A stretch of DNA of 64,000 nt, from assembly GCA_024500155.1 (NCBI GenBank), contig CM044880.1, positions 1,550,001 through 1,614,000 of the forward strand, in the 5' to 3' direction. A model generated the notes under the pieces. The model saw only the letters and a list, made by a program, of their open reading frames with translations, was not told where the DNA came from and did no database searches. How positions within the stretch are numbered: position 1 is the first letter of the stretch; every line of letters begins with the position of its first letter. The position numbers were made by a program, and so were the translations under genes. The DNA is from Chenopodium formosanum. Lineage: Eukaryota; Streptophyta; Magnoliopsida; Caryophyllales; Amaranthaceae. Shown here in pieces: positions 37,746 through 48,290 of the stretch.

Positions 37746-40589
37746 AATACATCTCAGGGTCATATAATGACGTTTTGGACCATATATGATCGTCGTTGTA
37801 TGTTGTCATTAATGTTCGTAGTAGGCTTGAGTTAATGAAATCTATGCAAGTTGTAAACCGATAATTAAATTGGGCGTTTAAAGGCAAATTGGATGGTTCC
37901 ACCTACCCAATTGGAATCCCGGAGGATATTAGTGACCATGATAAACATTTCGGGAATTTTTATTTCCGCACGAAAAAAGTAAAAAAAATTCCAAAATTGA
38001 AGACTAATATCCATACTTTTTGAGAAATTTTGAAGGTTTCGAGTCCAGGTGTCGTAAAGTCTTGAAATTTTAGGGAATACATCTTGGGTCATATAATGAT
38101 GTTTGGAACCATATATGATCGTTATTTAATGTAAAAAATGTTCGTGGTATGCTTGAATTAATGAAATCGGTGCAAGTTGTAAACTGGTAAATTGGTCGTT
38201 TAAAGGCAAATTGAGTTGTTCCACCTACCCAATGGGATTCTCGGACAATATTATGGATCATGGTAAACATTTCGGCAATTTTTATTTTCGGGCGAAAAAA
38301 GTCAAAAATTTCAAAATTGAAGGCTAATACCCACGCTTTTTGAGAAATTATGGAAGATTTGGGGTCCGGTGTCGAAAAGTCTTGAAATTCTAGGGGATAC
38401 ATCTCGGGGTAATTTAATGTCGTTTGGAACCATATATGATCATTATTTGTTGTCATAAATGTTCGTGGTAGACTTGAGTTAATGAAATTGGTGCAAGTTA
38501 TAAACCGGTAAATAGGCTGTTTAAAGGCAAATTGGATGGTTCTACCCACCCAATAGGACTTCCAAAGGGTATTATGGACCATGGTAAACATTTCGCCAAT
38601 TATTATTTTCGAGTGAAAAAAAGTCTAAATGTTCAAAAAATAAAGACTAATATCCACGTTTTTTGAGAAATTTTGAAGGTTTTGAGACCCGATATAAAAA
38701 AGCCTTGAAATTCTAGACAATACATCTTGGGGTCATATAATGTCGTTTGGAACATATATGATCAGTATTTGTTGACATAAATGTTTGTGTTAGGATTGAG
38801 TTAATGAAATTGTGAAATTGTAAACCGGTAAATTGGTCGTTTAAAGGTAAATTGGATGGTTCCACACATCCAATTTGACTTTTGGAGGTATTTGGGACCA
38901 TGGTAAACATTTCGAGAATTTTTATTTTCGGACAGAAAAAAGTCCAAAAGTTTCCAAAAGTGAATGCTAATGTCCATGTTTTTTGATATATTTGGGGGGT
39001 TTTAGGGCACGGTGTCAGAAAGTCTTGAACTTCTATGGGATATATCTCGGGGTCTTATAATGCCATTTGGAACCATATATGATCATTATTTGTTGTCATA
39101 AATGTTCGTGATACACTTGAGTTAATGAAATTGGTGCAAGTTATAAACCGGTAAATAGGTTGTTTAAAGGCAAATTGGTTGGTTCTACCCACCCAATAGG
39201 ACTTCCGAAGGGTATTAGGGACCATGGTAAACATTTCGCCAATTATTATTTTCGAGTGAAAAAAGTCTAAAAATTCTAAAAATAAAGGTTAATATCCACG
39301 CTTTTTGAGAAATTTTGAAGGTTTTGGGACCCGATATCGAAAAGCCTTGAATTTCTAGACAATACATTTAGGGGTTATATAATGTCGTTTGGAACCATAT
39401 ATGATCACTATTTGCTGTCATAAATGTTCGTGTTAGGATTGTGTTAATGAAATTGGTGCAAAGTTGTAAACCGGTAAATTGGCCGTTTAAAGGCAAATTG
39501 GATGGTTCTACTCATCCAATTGGACTCCCGGTGGGTATTTGGGACCATGGTAAACATTTTGGGAATTTTAATTCCGGACAGAAAAAAGTCCAAAAATTTC
39601 CAAAATTGAAGGCTTATGTCCACGCTTTTTGAGAAATTTGGGAGGTTTTAGGGCACGGTGTCAGAAAGTCTTGAACTTCTATGGGATATATCTCGGGGTC
39701 ATATAATGTCGTTTGGAACCATATATGATCATTATTTGTTGTCATAAATGTTCGTGGTAGTCTTGAATTAATGAAATCGGTGCATGTTGTAAACCGGAAA
39801 ATTGGTTATTTAAAGGCAAATCGGATGGTTCTACCCACTGACCCACCCAATTAAACTTCTAAAGGGTATAAGGGACCATGGTAAACATTTCGGCAATTTT
39901 TATTTATGGGCGAAAAAAAGTCAAAAAATTTTCAAAATTGAAAGTTAATATCCACGTTTTATGAGAAATTTTGGAGGTTTCAGCCTCGGTGTCGGAAAGA
40001 CTTGAGATTTTAGGGAATACATCTTAGGGTCTTATAATGTCGTTTGGAACTATTTATAGTTATTATTTGTTGTCTTATATGTTTGTGGTGGGCTTGAGTT
40101 TATGAAATCGGTGCAAGTTGTAAACCGGTAAATTGACCGTTTAGAGACAAATTGGAGGATACACCCACCCAATTGGATTACTGGAGTCTATTAGGGGTCA
40201 TGGTAAACATTTCGGCAATTTTTATTTATGGGAAAAAAAAAGTCAAAAAATTCCAAAATTGAAGGCTAATATCCACGCTTTTTGAGAAATTTTGGAGGTT
40301 TCGGGCTAGGTTTCGAAAAGGCTTGCGATTTTAGGAAATACATCTCGGGGTCATATAATGCCGTTTGGACCTATATATGATTATTATATGTTTTCATAAA
40401 TGTTCGTGGTAGGCTTGAATTAAAGAAATCGGTGCAAGTTGTAAATCGGCTAATTGGTCGTTTAAAGACAAATTGAATTGTTCCACCCACCCAATTGGGC
40501 TCCTAGTGGGTATTAGGGACTATGGTAAACATTTCGGCAATTTTTATTTTCGGGTGAAAAAAAGTCAAAAAATTTCAAAATTGAAGGCT

Positions 40590-40690
40590 TCAATCAGTTC
40601 AGTTCCTAATTTTCTTCTATCATAAAATATTCATTTAAGCTCTATTTAATTCAGTTCAGCTCCTATCAATACAGTCAGTTTTGCATAGTA
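40590..40690 (-). mobile_element. GAACT-rich MITE fragment at the satellite edge
   Basis: CAATCAGTTCAGTTCCTAAT, TTCTTCTATCATAAAATA and TTCAGTTCAGCTCC match the reverse strand of the family at 18196 and 62741. The satellite stops where this fragment begins. Confidence 0.6.
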
Positions 40691-40899
40691 TTAAGACAAG
40701 TTCAATAACAATTGACATACTCACATTTTATTCCGTATATATATATACACTCAATTGATCAAAGGAAGTTGTACGAAGTATAATACGAAGTAGTAAATTT
40801 GTATACTTGTAAAAATAATTCCTAAAAAAAAAAAAAAGTACTTGACCCATTTCCCACAATTGGGCCAAGTCATTCATGAGTATATGCCAATCTTTTTCG

Positions 40900-40964
40900 G
40901 CGGGAAAACCCTACTTTCCCTCCTTAATTAAACCCAGGTAAGTGCTTCCAATTTCGGCGGGAAA
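40900..40964 (+). promoter_or_regulatory. two E2F sites upstream of MSI, with a telo-box-like motif
   Basis: GCGGGAAA, the reverse complement of the canonical E2F site TTTCCCGC, occurs at 40900-40907 and 40957-40964 within two copies of TTTCGGCGGGAAAA, 57 bp apart and 52-116 bp before the ATG. AAACCCTA, a telo-box core, directly follows the first. Paired E2F sites are typical of S-phase-expressed plant genes, including chromatin-assembly factors. Confidence 0.7.
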
Positions 40965-41015
40965 ATTACCAAAAACATACAGAGAGAGAAAAAGAGGAGA
41001 GAGAAAGCAAGAAAA

Positions 41016-43303
41016 ATGGGCGAAGAAGATGAAGTTGAGATGACTGAAGCACAATTAAACGAAGAATTTGCAGTTTGGAAGAAGAACACTCCAATTCTCT
41101 ACGATCTCGTCGTTTGTCATCCCTTGGAATGGCCATCTCTCACCGTTCAATGGCTTCCATCATCACCCCAGATCAACCCAGATACATCTCTCGCCGTTCA
41201 TCAACTTATCCTTGGGACCCACACTTCCGATGATTCCCCTAATTATCTTATGGTTGCTGATGTTCACCTTCCCCCCAACAATGGTCCTTGTTCCTCTGCT
41301 CCGAAGGTAAGAAAGTTATGCCCACCAAGTGTTTGATGAAATGCGTGAGTGAATGTTGTTTTGATTTTTTTGGGTTTTTTTTGTTAGGTGGAGATTGTGA
41401 AGAAGTTTTGTGTTGATGGGGAGGTGAATCGAGCTGGGTTTATGCCACAAAAGCCGAATCTTGTTGCGGCAAAAACGAGTGGTTTGGAGGTTTATGTTTT
41501 TGATGTTGCTAAGGAAGCGAACTCGAATGTGTGTGATCCTGAGGTGAGATTGAGGGGTCATGAGAAGGAAGGTTATGGGCTTTCATGGAGTCCTTTAAAG
41601 GAGGGTTTTTTGTTGAGTGGTTCTTATGATTGCAAGATTTGTTTGTGGGATGTGTCCTCCATGCCTCAAAGTAAAGTTCTTGATTCCATGAATGTTTATA
41701 AGGTAATCCATGTGTTAGTTTGTTTTTTTTGTGATTTTTGTAGCTGAGTTTTGTGATAAGAAGAAATGCGATTTATCTTTTGTTAATTACATGTTTAGGC
41801 CCATGAGAATATAGTTGAGCATGTGGCTTGGCATCCAAAGAATGAAAACTTGTTTGGTTCGGTGGGTGATGATGCAAGGCTAATGATCTGGGATTTGCGC
41901 TCTGATAAGCCCCAACAGTCTGTTATAGCTCATGAAAAAGAGGTATACTTCAATATCCCTTTTGTTTTACGTGCACTCGCCTACATACATATATACACAC
42001 ACATGGAATTGGTGCTGTGATTTCAACATGGTTGCGAATTGCAATATGTCCTGTGTTGCAAAGTGAAGTTGTTAAGAAGCATACTTTTCTAGTTGGGTGT
42101 GTAAAACCGTAATGTGTATTATTGCCTAGTCTTCTTTCTTCTTTTGTGTCCTTGGACTGCGTTTTACCCAGGTTTATTGTACTTGGAAAAGCGGATTATT
42201 AGTTTATGCATTACCTTGAAGCTTTGAGGGTATGTTGTAGCAAATGTGATTGACCTCTGGCATGTATATGTTAATTGCTTGGTTTATTGGAATGTGACAC
42301 AATTTTAGTAAAGTTTATCAATAATGTTATCTATATAGGATTAATTTCATTTACAGTTTCTGCTCATTCCCCTTCCCCCCATCGGTATCCTTGTGGAATC
42401 TTGACCTGAATATCTCAAATTTGTAAGCTTTCATATTATTCACACAACTATTTGGGAGATATAGACCACTATTTTATTGTTGTATCCCTTTGATGTACAA
42501 TAAACCGTTTGTTTTTCTCCAGGTCAATTATCTATCTTTCAACTCATTCAACGAATGGATTGTGGCGACAGCTTCTTCTGATACCACCATCGGACTGTTT
42601 GATATTCGGAAGCTAGATACACCCTTGCATGCCTTGTCTAGTCACACGTATGATCAAGTCCCAGCAGTGATTTTCATTGTCTATTGAATAGCTATGTTTG
42701 GAATTCAAATTTATGCCCTGTTAGTTGACAAATTATCAATAGGCTTGGGATTTTACTAAAATGTATCTTCCATTGTATTTGCAGTGAAGAAGTTTTCCAG
42801 GTTGAATGGGATCCCAATCACGAGACCGTATTGGCATCATCTTCTGATGACAGAAGGCTAATGGTTTGGGACCTTAACAGGTACAATCTTATGTGTTTGC
42901 ATTTCACCTTTTGAAACCAGTTTGTGGATTAATAAGAGACTAATATATGAAATCAACTGTAGAACTGTTCAGAAAAAGGCATAACACCATTCAACACTTT
43001 AAGTTGATTCCTCCAAAACTGTTTTCCTTTAAAATGTCAGATTATCAACTGAGAATCAATCTATTTACTTTTTATATGATTATGTTTTACAGAGTTGGTG
43101 ATGAGCAGTTGGAAGGAGAAGCACAGGACGGGCCTCCAGAACTCCTTTTCTCTCACGGAGGACACAAGGCTAAAATATCAGACTTCTCTTGGAACAAAAA
43201 TGAACCATGGATGATCTCAAGTGTGGCGGACGACAACACAGTACAAATTTGGCAAATGGCTGAGAGTATATACCGTGATGAGGATGATATACCAGCTGAA
43301 TGA
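41016..43303 (+). CDS. MSI3: WD40 histone-binding protein, MSI2/MSI3 class, six exons
   Basis: Exons 41016-41306, 41388-41702, 41799-41942, 42523-42647, 42785-42880 and 43093-43303 join in frame at GT-AG sites to give 393 aa. The N-terminal helix region EEFAVWKKNTPILYDLV with HPLEWPSLTVQW is the p48/MSI histone-H4-binding signature. WD40 repeats follow, with GHEKEGYGLSWSP, LLSGSYDCKICLWD, LFGSVGDDARLMIWDLRS, IVATASSDTTIGLFDIRK, SSSDDRRLMVWDLNR and the last repeat HKAKISDFSWNKNEPW. The C-terminus AESIYRDEDDIPAE is shorter and less acidic than Arabidopsis MSI2/3. MSI proteins escort histones in chromatin-modifying complexes; the MSI2/3 branch is less studied than MSI1 and MSI4/FVE. Two E2F sites lie just upstream. 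MSI2 and MSI3 cannot be told apart here; synteny points to both. Confidence 0.94.
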
Positions 43304-43761
43304 GCTCCCTTGAGCTTTTGTAATCCTCAGCTTGTCTTAGACTAGTTACAAATTTTCCCAAGGATATTAATGTTAGTTTGACGGTGTTTTTCAGAAAGTA
43401 TTGTATCAATCAATGGTGATGGTCACCGAGTTTAAGAGTCGTTTCTCAAATCTCTATACAAAGTAGTTAAACTCAATGCGCCACAAGTCTAAGCTCATCA
43501 GATTTACTGTATGCTATGACAAAGGTCAATTTACTAATGTAGTTGTTCTAGCTATGAATTGTATACTCCAAAAGTTCCAACGAATATTTTATCCCTGATC
43601 ATATGTGCTAGATAAAGAAGATGAGAATATAGTGTTGCCCTCAATCACAGTAGTAATATTCTCGACATTTCACACTTATTTTGTGAACTTGCCTTTTAGC
43701 TTTAGGCAATAAGATTGAAATAGTTGCGGATGGGGAAAACCCAAAAAAGGCAAAATACCCT

Positions 43762-43762
<1 letters not shown>

Positions 43763-43808
<46 letters not shown>
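43763..43808. repeat. poly(T) run, about 46 bp
   Basis: Uninterrupted T run. GCAAAATA occurs on both sides (near 43750 and 43816), possibly a short duplication from a retroposed tail. The length is prone to sequencing error. Confidence 0.85.
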
Positions 43809-43812
<4 letters not shown>

Positions 43813-45094
43813 GTGCAAAATAATAGTGTTTGTGACATCCATTTATATTAAGTTGAAACGTGACAGGGTAGCACCATGTCAAATGTATTAAGCTTCGTGA
43901 TGAAAACAGATACGACTCATAACCTATTGTGATGAGGAGATAGATTGAACCCAAATCTATCAAGTAATGTCACGACTTTTTTCGAGCATGAGACAGAGCC
44001 CAGGCATCAACTTTCAAACTAGAAACTCGGATTCACTCAAATTTATCAAGCAGCAAACCTTTCGCCAAAATGTGATCTTTGCACATTCAAGGTAATCGCA
44101 AAACCTACAGGTCACAAAAGGGTGAAAATCTTGGAACTTCTTGATAGATTATAAGTTCTAATCTCAAGTCATACAAACGTATTATTCACGGAAGACATAA
44201 AGATATTATCAAAAGAAAAGAAAAAAAGAAACTGAACGAACCAGCAACTACAAGTCCTAAGCATAAGTATGTTCTAAGATTACAAAAAAGGGTGGATAAA
44301 CAACTCCACGAAACAAAAGAACATAGTACAGAAGATAGATCCACATGAACAGAAGAAAAGAGGATAATCAGAGAACAAGAGTGAGCTAAATATAGAACTC
44401 TATTGAGCAATGAAAGCATTCCTCGCTCACCAACGCGTGCTTTCATAAGATACATGTCTCGGCTTCACATCTCCTTGGCATCAACAGTAACCAAATAGCT
44501 TGCAAGTGCGGCATGATTAGCTGTAAAATGAACAGAGCAATTCATGTTAGCCTCTGCAAAAATCATAATTTATAAATCAATAGTAGACACTAGACAGCAG
44601 CAAACAATGCCATTAAAACAATTAACATGATAAGATACATGGTACCCTAATAAAAAGCATGAAAAGAATCCTGCATGCAGCAATCCTAAGATATTATATC
44701 TCCAGTTGTCAATACAAGAATCCGAATCAAATGAGAACACATACAATAGTAATACAATCATCTCAGTGAATAGCATCAAGCAAATATCAGTAACCACCGT
44801 TCAGCCACCCTTCATTCCACACCCCACATTTAAAGGCTATTAAATCTAAGTTCTAAACTAAACACAGGAGCAACAAGTATTCAGAAGTAAAGCCAACAAG
44901 CTTACAGATTTAGAGGATAAGAGGAGAGAAAAACGTGTGAGATATATAATACACAATATAAGCAACCAAGAATAAACAGCTTTAGTTCTCAGAACTATTT
45001 TTCAGTTTTCAATGTACCTGCTCCGACTGAAGTCTATTAAGTCCATACAAATGGCGACCAAACGTTAATACCAACTTAAAAAGAGTGAGAACAA

Positions 45095-45100
45095 CCCCCC

Positions 45101-45131
<31 letters not shown>

Positions 45132-45142
45132 AAAAAAAAAAA
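45095..45142. repeat. C27 followed directly by A21
   Basis: Two homopolymers abut with no intervening base. The run may fold as C-rich DNA on one strand and G-rich on the other, and its true length is uncertain. Confidence 0.85.
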
Positions 45143-45840
45143 CTTCATCCAGAATTAACAATCAGTTACACTATTTTGGGAATTCGCACACGCTTCCTAG
45201 AAAAGAAGAGTATGATCAGTTTCCCAAACATACACCCTCATAAAAGGAGTAATGGAAAGAATCTGAAAAGAAAATAGCTAATATTCAGAATATTTTAAGT
45301 AAATCATGATGAACGACAGGAGCGATATAATGATTAATTTGGGACAATAGAAATAGTCAAAAGTTAGATCATTGAAAGCTGAAACAAGTACATGGAAGAG
45401 AGAGAGTAAGGAAACCGTGAAATTCTTGGTCATCCTTTTATGGAAGAGAGAAAACGATATACCAATGCCCAAAAAATTGTTTGTCAAGCCAGTAACCCTT
45501 GCGGCCTTGCCTATGCTCTATAGCTCTTAAGCCATCAATAAGTCACTAGCTCCTCATTTAGAAATTCTAAATAAAATGCTTATTCCCAAAATCCATCATG
45601 AGTCCAATAAGTTCATCATATCCAATTGTTAAGTCCTCCTTACTAAAGACATTCAATCATCAAAAACCTAACACTAGGGTTTGCTACTTCAAACAACTCA
45701 ATTTCCCTGGCTGCACCAATGTCAAACCTATATGGCCATTTCCAACACTCCATTCATGCACAATAGTATCAATGTATGATCCTTCAATATATCCAAAAAA
45801 TGACACCCATCCCACTCATTTTCAGCATATTGGACACACT

Positions 45841-46048
45841 TCTCTGCCAAGAGCTTGGTATAAGAAACCATAATATACACTTGTGTGTCACAAGTTTCAA
45901 AGGAAGTTCAACCTCAAATATGTGAATGAAGAGTGCAACAAGATTCTCTGCCAAGAGCTTGGTATAAGAAACCATAAAATACACTTGTGTGTCACAAGTC
46001 TCAGAAGAAGTTCAACCTCAAATATGTGTATGAAGAGTGCAACACGAT
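45841..46048. repeat. tandem duplication, 104 bp x 2
   Basis: Copies start at 45841 and 45945, sharing TCTCTGCCAAGAGCTTGGTA, ACACTTGTGTGTCACAAGT and GAAGTTCAACCTCAAATATG with few differences. Confidence 0.88.
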
Positions 46049-46231
46049 TAACATGCATATCAATGTAATAATCCAATGACCAATTACAAGTGAACTGGTA
46101 AGAAAATGGAGAGACTGAGATCAGAAATTAGAAGCAAGATAATAGTGGAGAGGAATAAATTTGTAAAGGAAAACAAAAACAGTTTTATAGGTGAAAGAGG
46201 AAAGGAATTCTTGCTTGGATATTTTTCTATG

Positions 46232-46260
46232 CCCCCCCCCCCCCCCCCCCCGCGCCCCCC
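46232..46260. repeat. C-rich homopolymer tract
   Basis: Twenty Cs, then GCG and six Cs followed by seven As. Open frames of poly-Pro or poly-Gly through it are artefacts of the tract. Confidence 0.85.
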
Positions 46261-46714
46261 AAAAAAACTCCCCAACCCCGGTTGGTAGTTTGGTAAATGC
46301 CATTATGCCAAGTAAACACACACTTAAAACAACAGTTATTGTATTTGCATATTATTTCATCCTATCAGCACCATTTAGGCTGCATTACAAGATAATTTAT
46401 TCTAATGGCAACTTTCACACATTAACCATTTCAACTGCTAAATCAGCAGCAGCACAGCTATTACATTACGAAAGTACTTTTGCTGAATTCTGCACAAAGT
46501 ATCACAATTTACACAAAGCACAGCATCAAACATAATAAAGGAGGGCAAACATAACAAACACCAGGTCACCAAATCTGATATCACTATAAATTGGTCAGTA
46601 GGATATAAGTAAATGTACTTCAATTAGACAAACATCATTGTGCAAACAGGAAACACTTGCCTCAATACAACACCAGTAGATGTACATAATCTAATTTCTT
46701 CTTACGGCTGAGTT

Positions 46715-46829
46715 GGATAAATCAGGGGTAATGGGGAATAGTCGATTATACATACGAGATGCAGAAATCAGGATATATCAGGGGAAATGGGGAATCGTCC
46801 ATCATACATATGAGATGCAGAAATCAAAT
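46715..46829. repeat. tandem duplication, about 57 bp x 2
   Basis: ATCAGGGGTAATGGGGAATAG and ATCAGGGGAAATGGGGAATCG head two copies that continue with ATACATACGAGATGCAGAAA and ATACATATGAGATGCAGAAA. Confidence 0.8.
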
Positions 46830-47025
46830 GACATTATGAATATTGGAAACCCAAGCAATGAATTCATGAAATTAACATCTTCACCGTACTTATTAATACA
46901 TAATTAAAGATATAAAAAGCATGATAGAATCAAACCAAAGACTTTGCTAAAAGTTTGATTCAAGCAAAGATACATTCAATCCAATAAGAATGACAACAAA
47001 TTTAAAAAAAAAAAAAAAAAACTTA

Positions 47026-47889
47026 TCACCTTTTTCTCCTAGCATTACCAGATGAAACACCAGTGGATGTTACATTTGTTGTGCCACAACTTAAAAGGTC
47101 CTTTGGTGCAGATCCCAGGCTAGCCATGCAATTCTCATACTCACACTGAGCATCTATGTTTGCCCCTTCCCCAGGTTTTCCATCGACACCAGGGTGGAGA
47201 CAATAAATTTGATCACCACACTGAGCATTGCATGGAATCATGTACGAACCAGGAAAGTTATTATTGTTGGCAATATTCTGATACATATCCCCACTCTTGA
47301 CTGGCCTTTGGTATGGAAAAGAGCCTATTTCCCCTTCAATTCTTCCCCTAATGTCACCAAGCAGACACTTAAGCCTGGCAATCTCAGCTTCCAATGCAGC
47401 CTGACCCTGTAATCTCTTTATCAATTGCTGGTTCAAAGCCCTCAATTTCACAACCTCGTCCTCCAACGAGGCTGCATGTGCTTTCTTCTTTTGCCGATAC
47501 TTGCGAACAGCTTCTCTATTACCCCCTCTCTCCCTCCCGCGTTTCCTAGATTTCTGTTCCCCGGATTCAGCAGAATCATCATTGTTCCCACTTTTCTCTT
47601 CACTAGAAGGGGGCAAGATTTTTGTGTGCACATGAAAACAGGTGTGCGTATGAGATAAATCAGGCCCGGGGGGATTACAGGTGTGGGTATGAGTACAAGC
47701 GTGAGTATCCCTCAGTAGTTCGTCAAAGAAACTATCCATTGATCCACTACTGGGAATCTCGCCAATGTTTGCACTAGAAAGGAGCTCTTGGTTTGAAAAT
47801 TCAAGCTCTCCATCATCCATTAAAGGAACTCGATTGCTATTACTACTGTTATTGTTGTTGCAATTAATCTGGTTGTTACCTTCCATCAT
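47026..47889 (-). CDS. BZIP19: F-group bZIP transcription factor, zinc-deficiency regulator
   Basis: One coding exon, 287 aa, from the ATG at 47889. The open frame extends two codons further only through a TTG. A second ATG at 47820 (MDDGELEFSNQE) aligns with the usual bZIP19 start and is a possible alternative. Residues 63-71 (HACTHTHTC) and 80-88 (HTHTCFHVH) form the Cys/His zinc-sensor motif of bZIP19/23. The basic region has N124-x7-R132 in GNREAVRKYRQKKK, followed by a zipper with L142, L149 and L156. RIEGEIGSFPYQ is a conserved post-zipper block. bZIP19/23 activate ZIP transporters and nicotianamine synthase under zinc shortage and are inhibited when zinc binds the sensor. The tail ends NARRKR, whereas family members I recall continue past KRKGG, so a 3' splice to a further exon is possible. 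Confidence 0.94.
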   Translation of the reverse strand: MMEGNNQINCNNNNSSNSNRVPLMDDGELEFSNQELLSSANIGEIPSSGSMDSFFDELLRDTHACTHTHTCNPPGPDLSHTHTCFHVHTKILPPSSEEKSGNNDDSAESGEQKSRKRGRERGGNREAVRKYRQKKKAHAASLEDEVVKLRALNQQLIKRLQGQAALEAEIARLKCLLGDIRGRIEGEIGSFPYQRPVKSGDMYQNIANNNNFPGSYMIPCNAQCGDQIYCLHPGVDGKPGEGANIDAQCEYENCMASLGSAPKDLLSCGTTNVTSTGVSSGNARRKR

Positions 47890-47903
47890 TGCCAAAATTC
47901 ACC

Positions 47904-48290
47904 CTAGAAAAAGCCCAAATTGTAAAAATTCAATTCAACCCAGATGAAATTTCCCCATCAAGTATCCAAATTGAGCAAAAAATTCACATAAATTAATCAA
48001 TATTACTCAAAACCCTAAAACAAATTATCCAAATTGCCAAAACTAATCATTCAATGATCGCAAATTCAATTGACACCCAATTAAATTAACCCAATTTAAA
48101 GACATAGTGCATTAAGAAAACACACATACACTAATCAATTCCCCAAAAAAGAGCGCAAATTTACACAACCCTAAACACGAATTGCACCAAAACAGCACTA
48201 TCAACCAAAATTAAAGCAAACCCAGAAACAAAAATCATAAATCATACAGTAAAATTACAAAAACACGCAAAATTAAACAGCAATTCTTAC
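47904..48290 (-). other. intron in the bZIP 5' leader
   Basis: On the minus strand TTGTCG is followed by the donor GTAAGAATTG (from 48290), and the acceptor TTTTTCTAG ends at 47904, 15 bp before the ATG at 47889. The noncoding exon upstream (48291 to roughly 48570) is rich in CTCTCT. Leader introns often raise expression in plants. Confidence 0.6.

Larger units (their letters stand above)
32595..40589. repeat. satellite array, about 322-bp monomers, about 21 copies
   Basis: Head-to-tail monomers can be followed by the anchor AAATGTTCGTGGTAGG, found near 32911, 33233, 33561, 33877, 34204, 35053, 35382, 35704, 35942, 36262, 36584, 36909, 37811, 38137, 38458, 38779, 39101, 39423, 39747, about 40077 and 40399. 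Spacing is 316-330 bp once the two insertions are subtracted, except for one 238-bp monomer. Each monomer carries in order CATAAATGTTCG, GTGCAAGTTGTAAACCGG, GGATGGTTCCACCCACCCAA, GGGACCATGGTAAACATTTC, AATTGAAGGCTAATATCCAC and TCTCGGGGTCATATAATG. Monomers have diverged and show higher-order blocks. Minus-strand open frames of 60-173 codons here are shadows of the repeat. Confidence 0.95.
43304..47025. other. intergenic between MSI and bZIP
   Basis: Holds the MSI 3' UTR, then sequence without a convincing gene. It includes homopolymer tracts and two local duplications (listed). A minus-strand segment at about 44466-44520 has an acceptor-like CATTTTACAG before an 18-codon open stretch ending in TGA. 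It could be a downstream noncoding exon of the bZIP transcript, but nothing supports that beyond the splice-like motif. Confidence 0.5.

Noticed and set aside
32586..39632. Many open frames of 60-173 codons in the satellite with similar peptides (for example FAFKRPIYRFTTCT)
   Set aside because: They repeat once per monomer, shift frame between monomers and have no start or domain support. They are shadows of the 322-bp repeat.
40936..41015. CAGGTAAGTG in the MSI leader as a splice donor for a leader intron
   Set aside because: Only about 75 bp remain before the ATG and no convincing acceptor lies in between; the second E2F site would be intronic.
45598..45873. 91-codon open frame on the plus strand
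   Set aside because: It lies at the edge of a tandem duplication, shows no family motif and has no splice or promoter context.
46084..46535. Poly-Pro and poly-Gly open frames around 46230
   Set aside because: They are produced by the C-run homopolymer and have no other coding signal.
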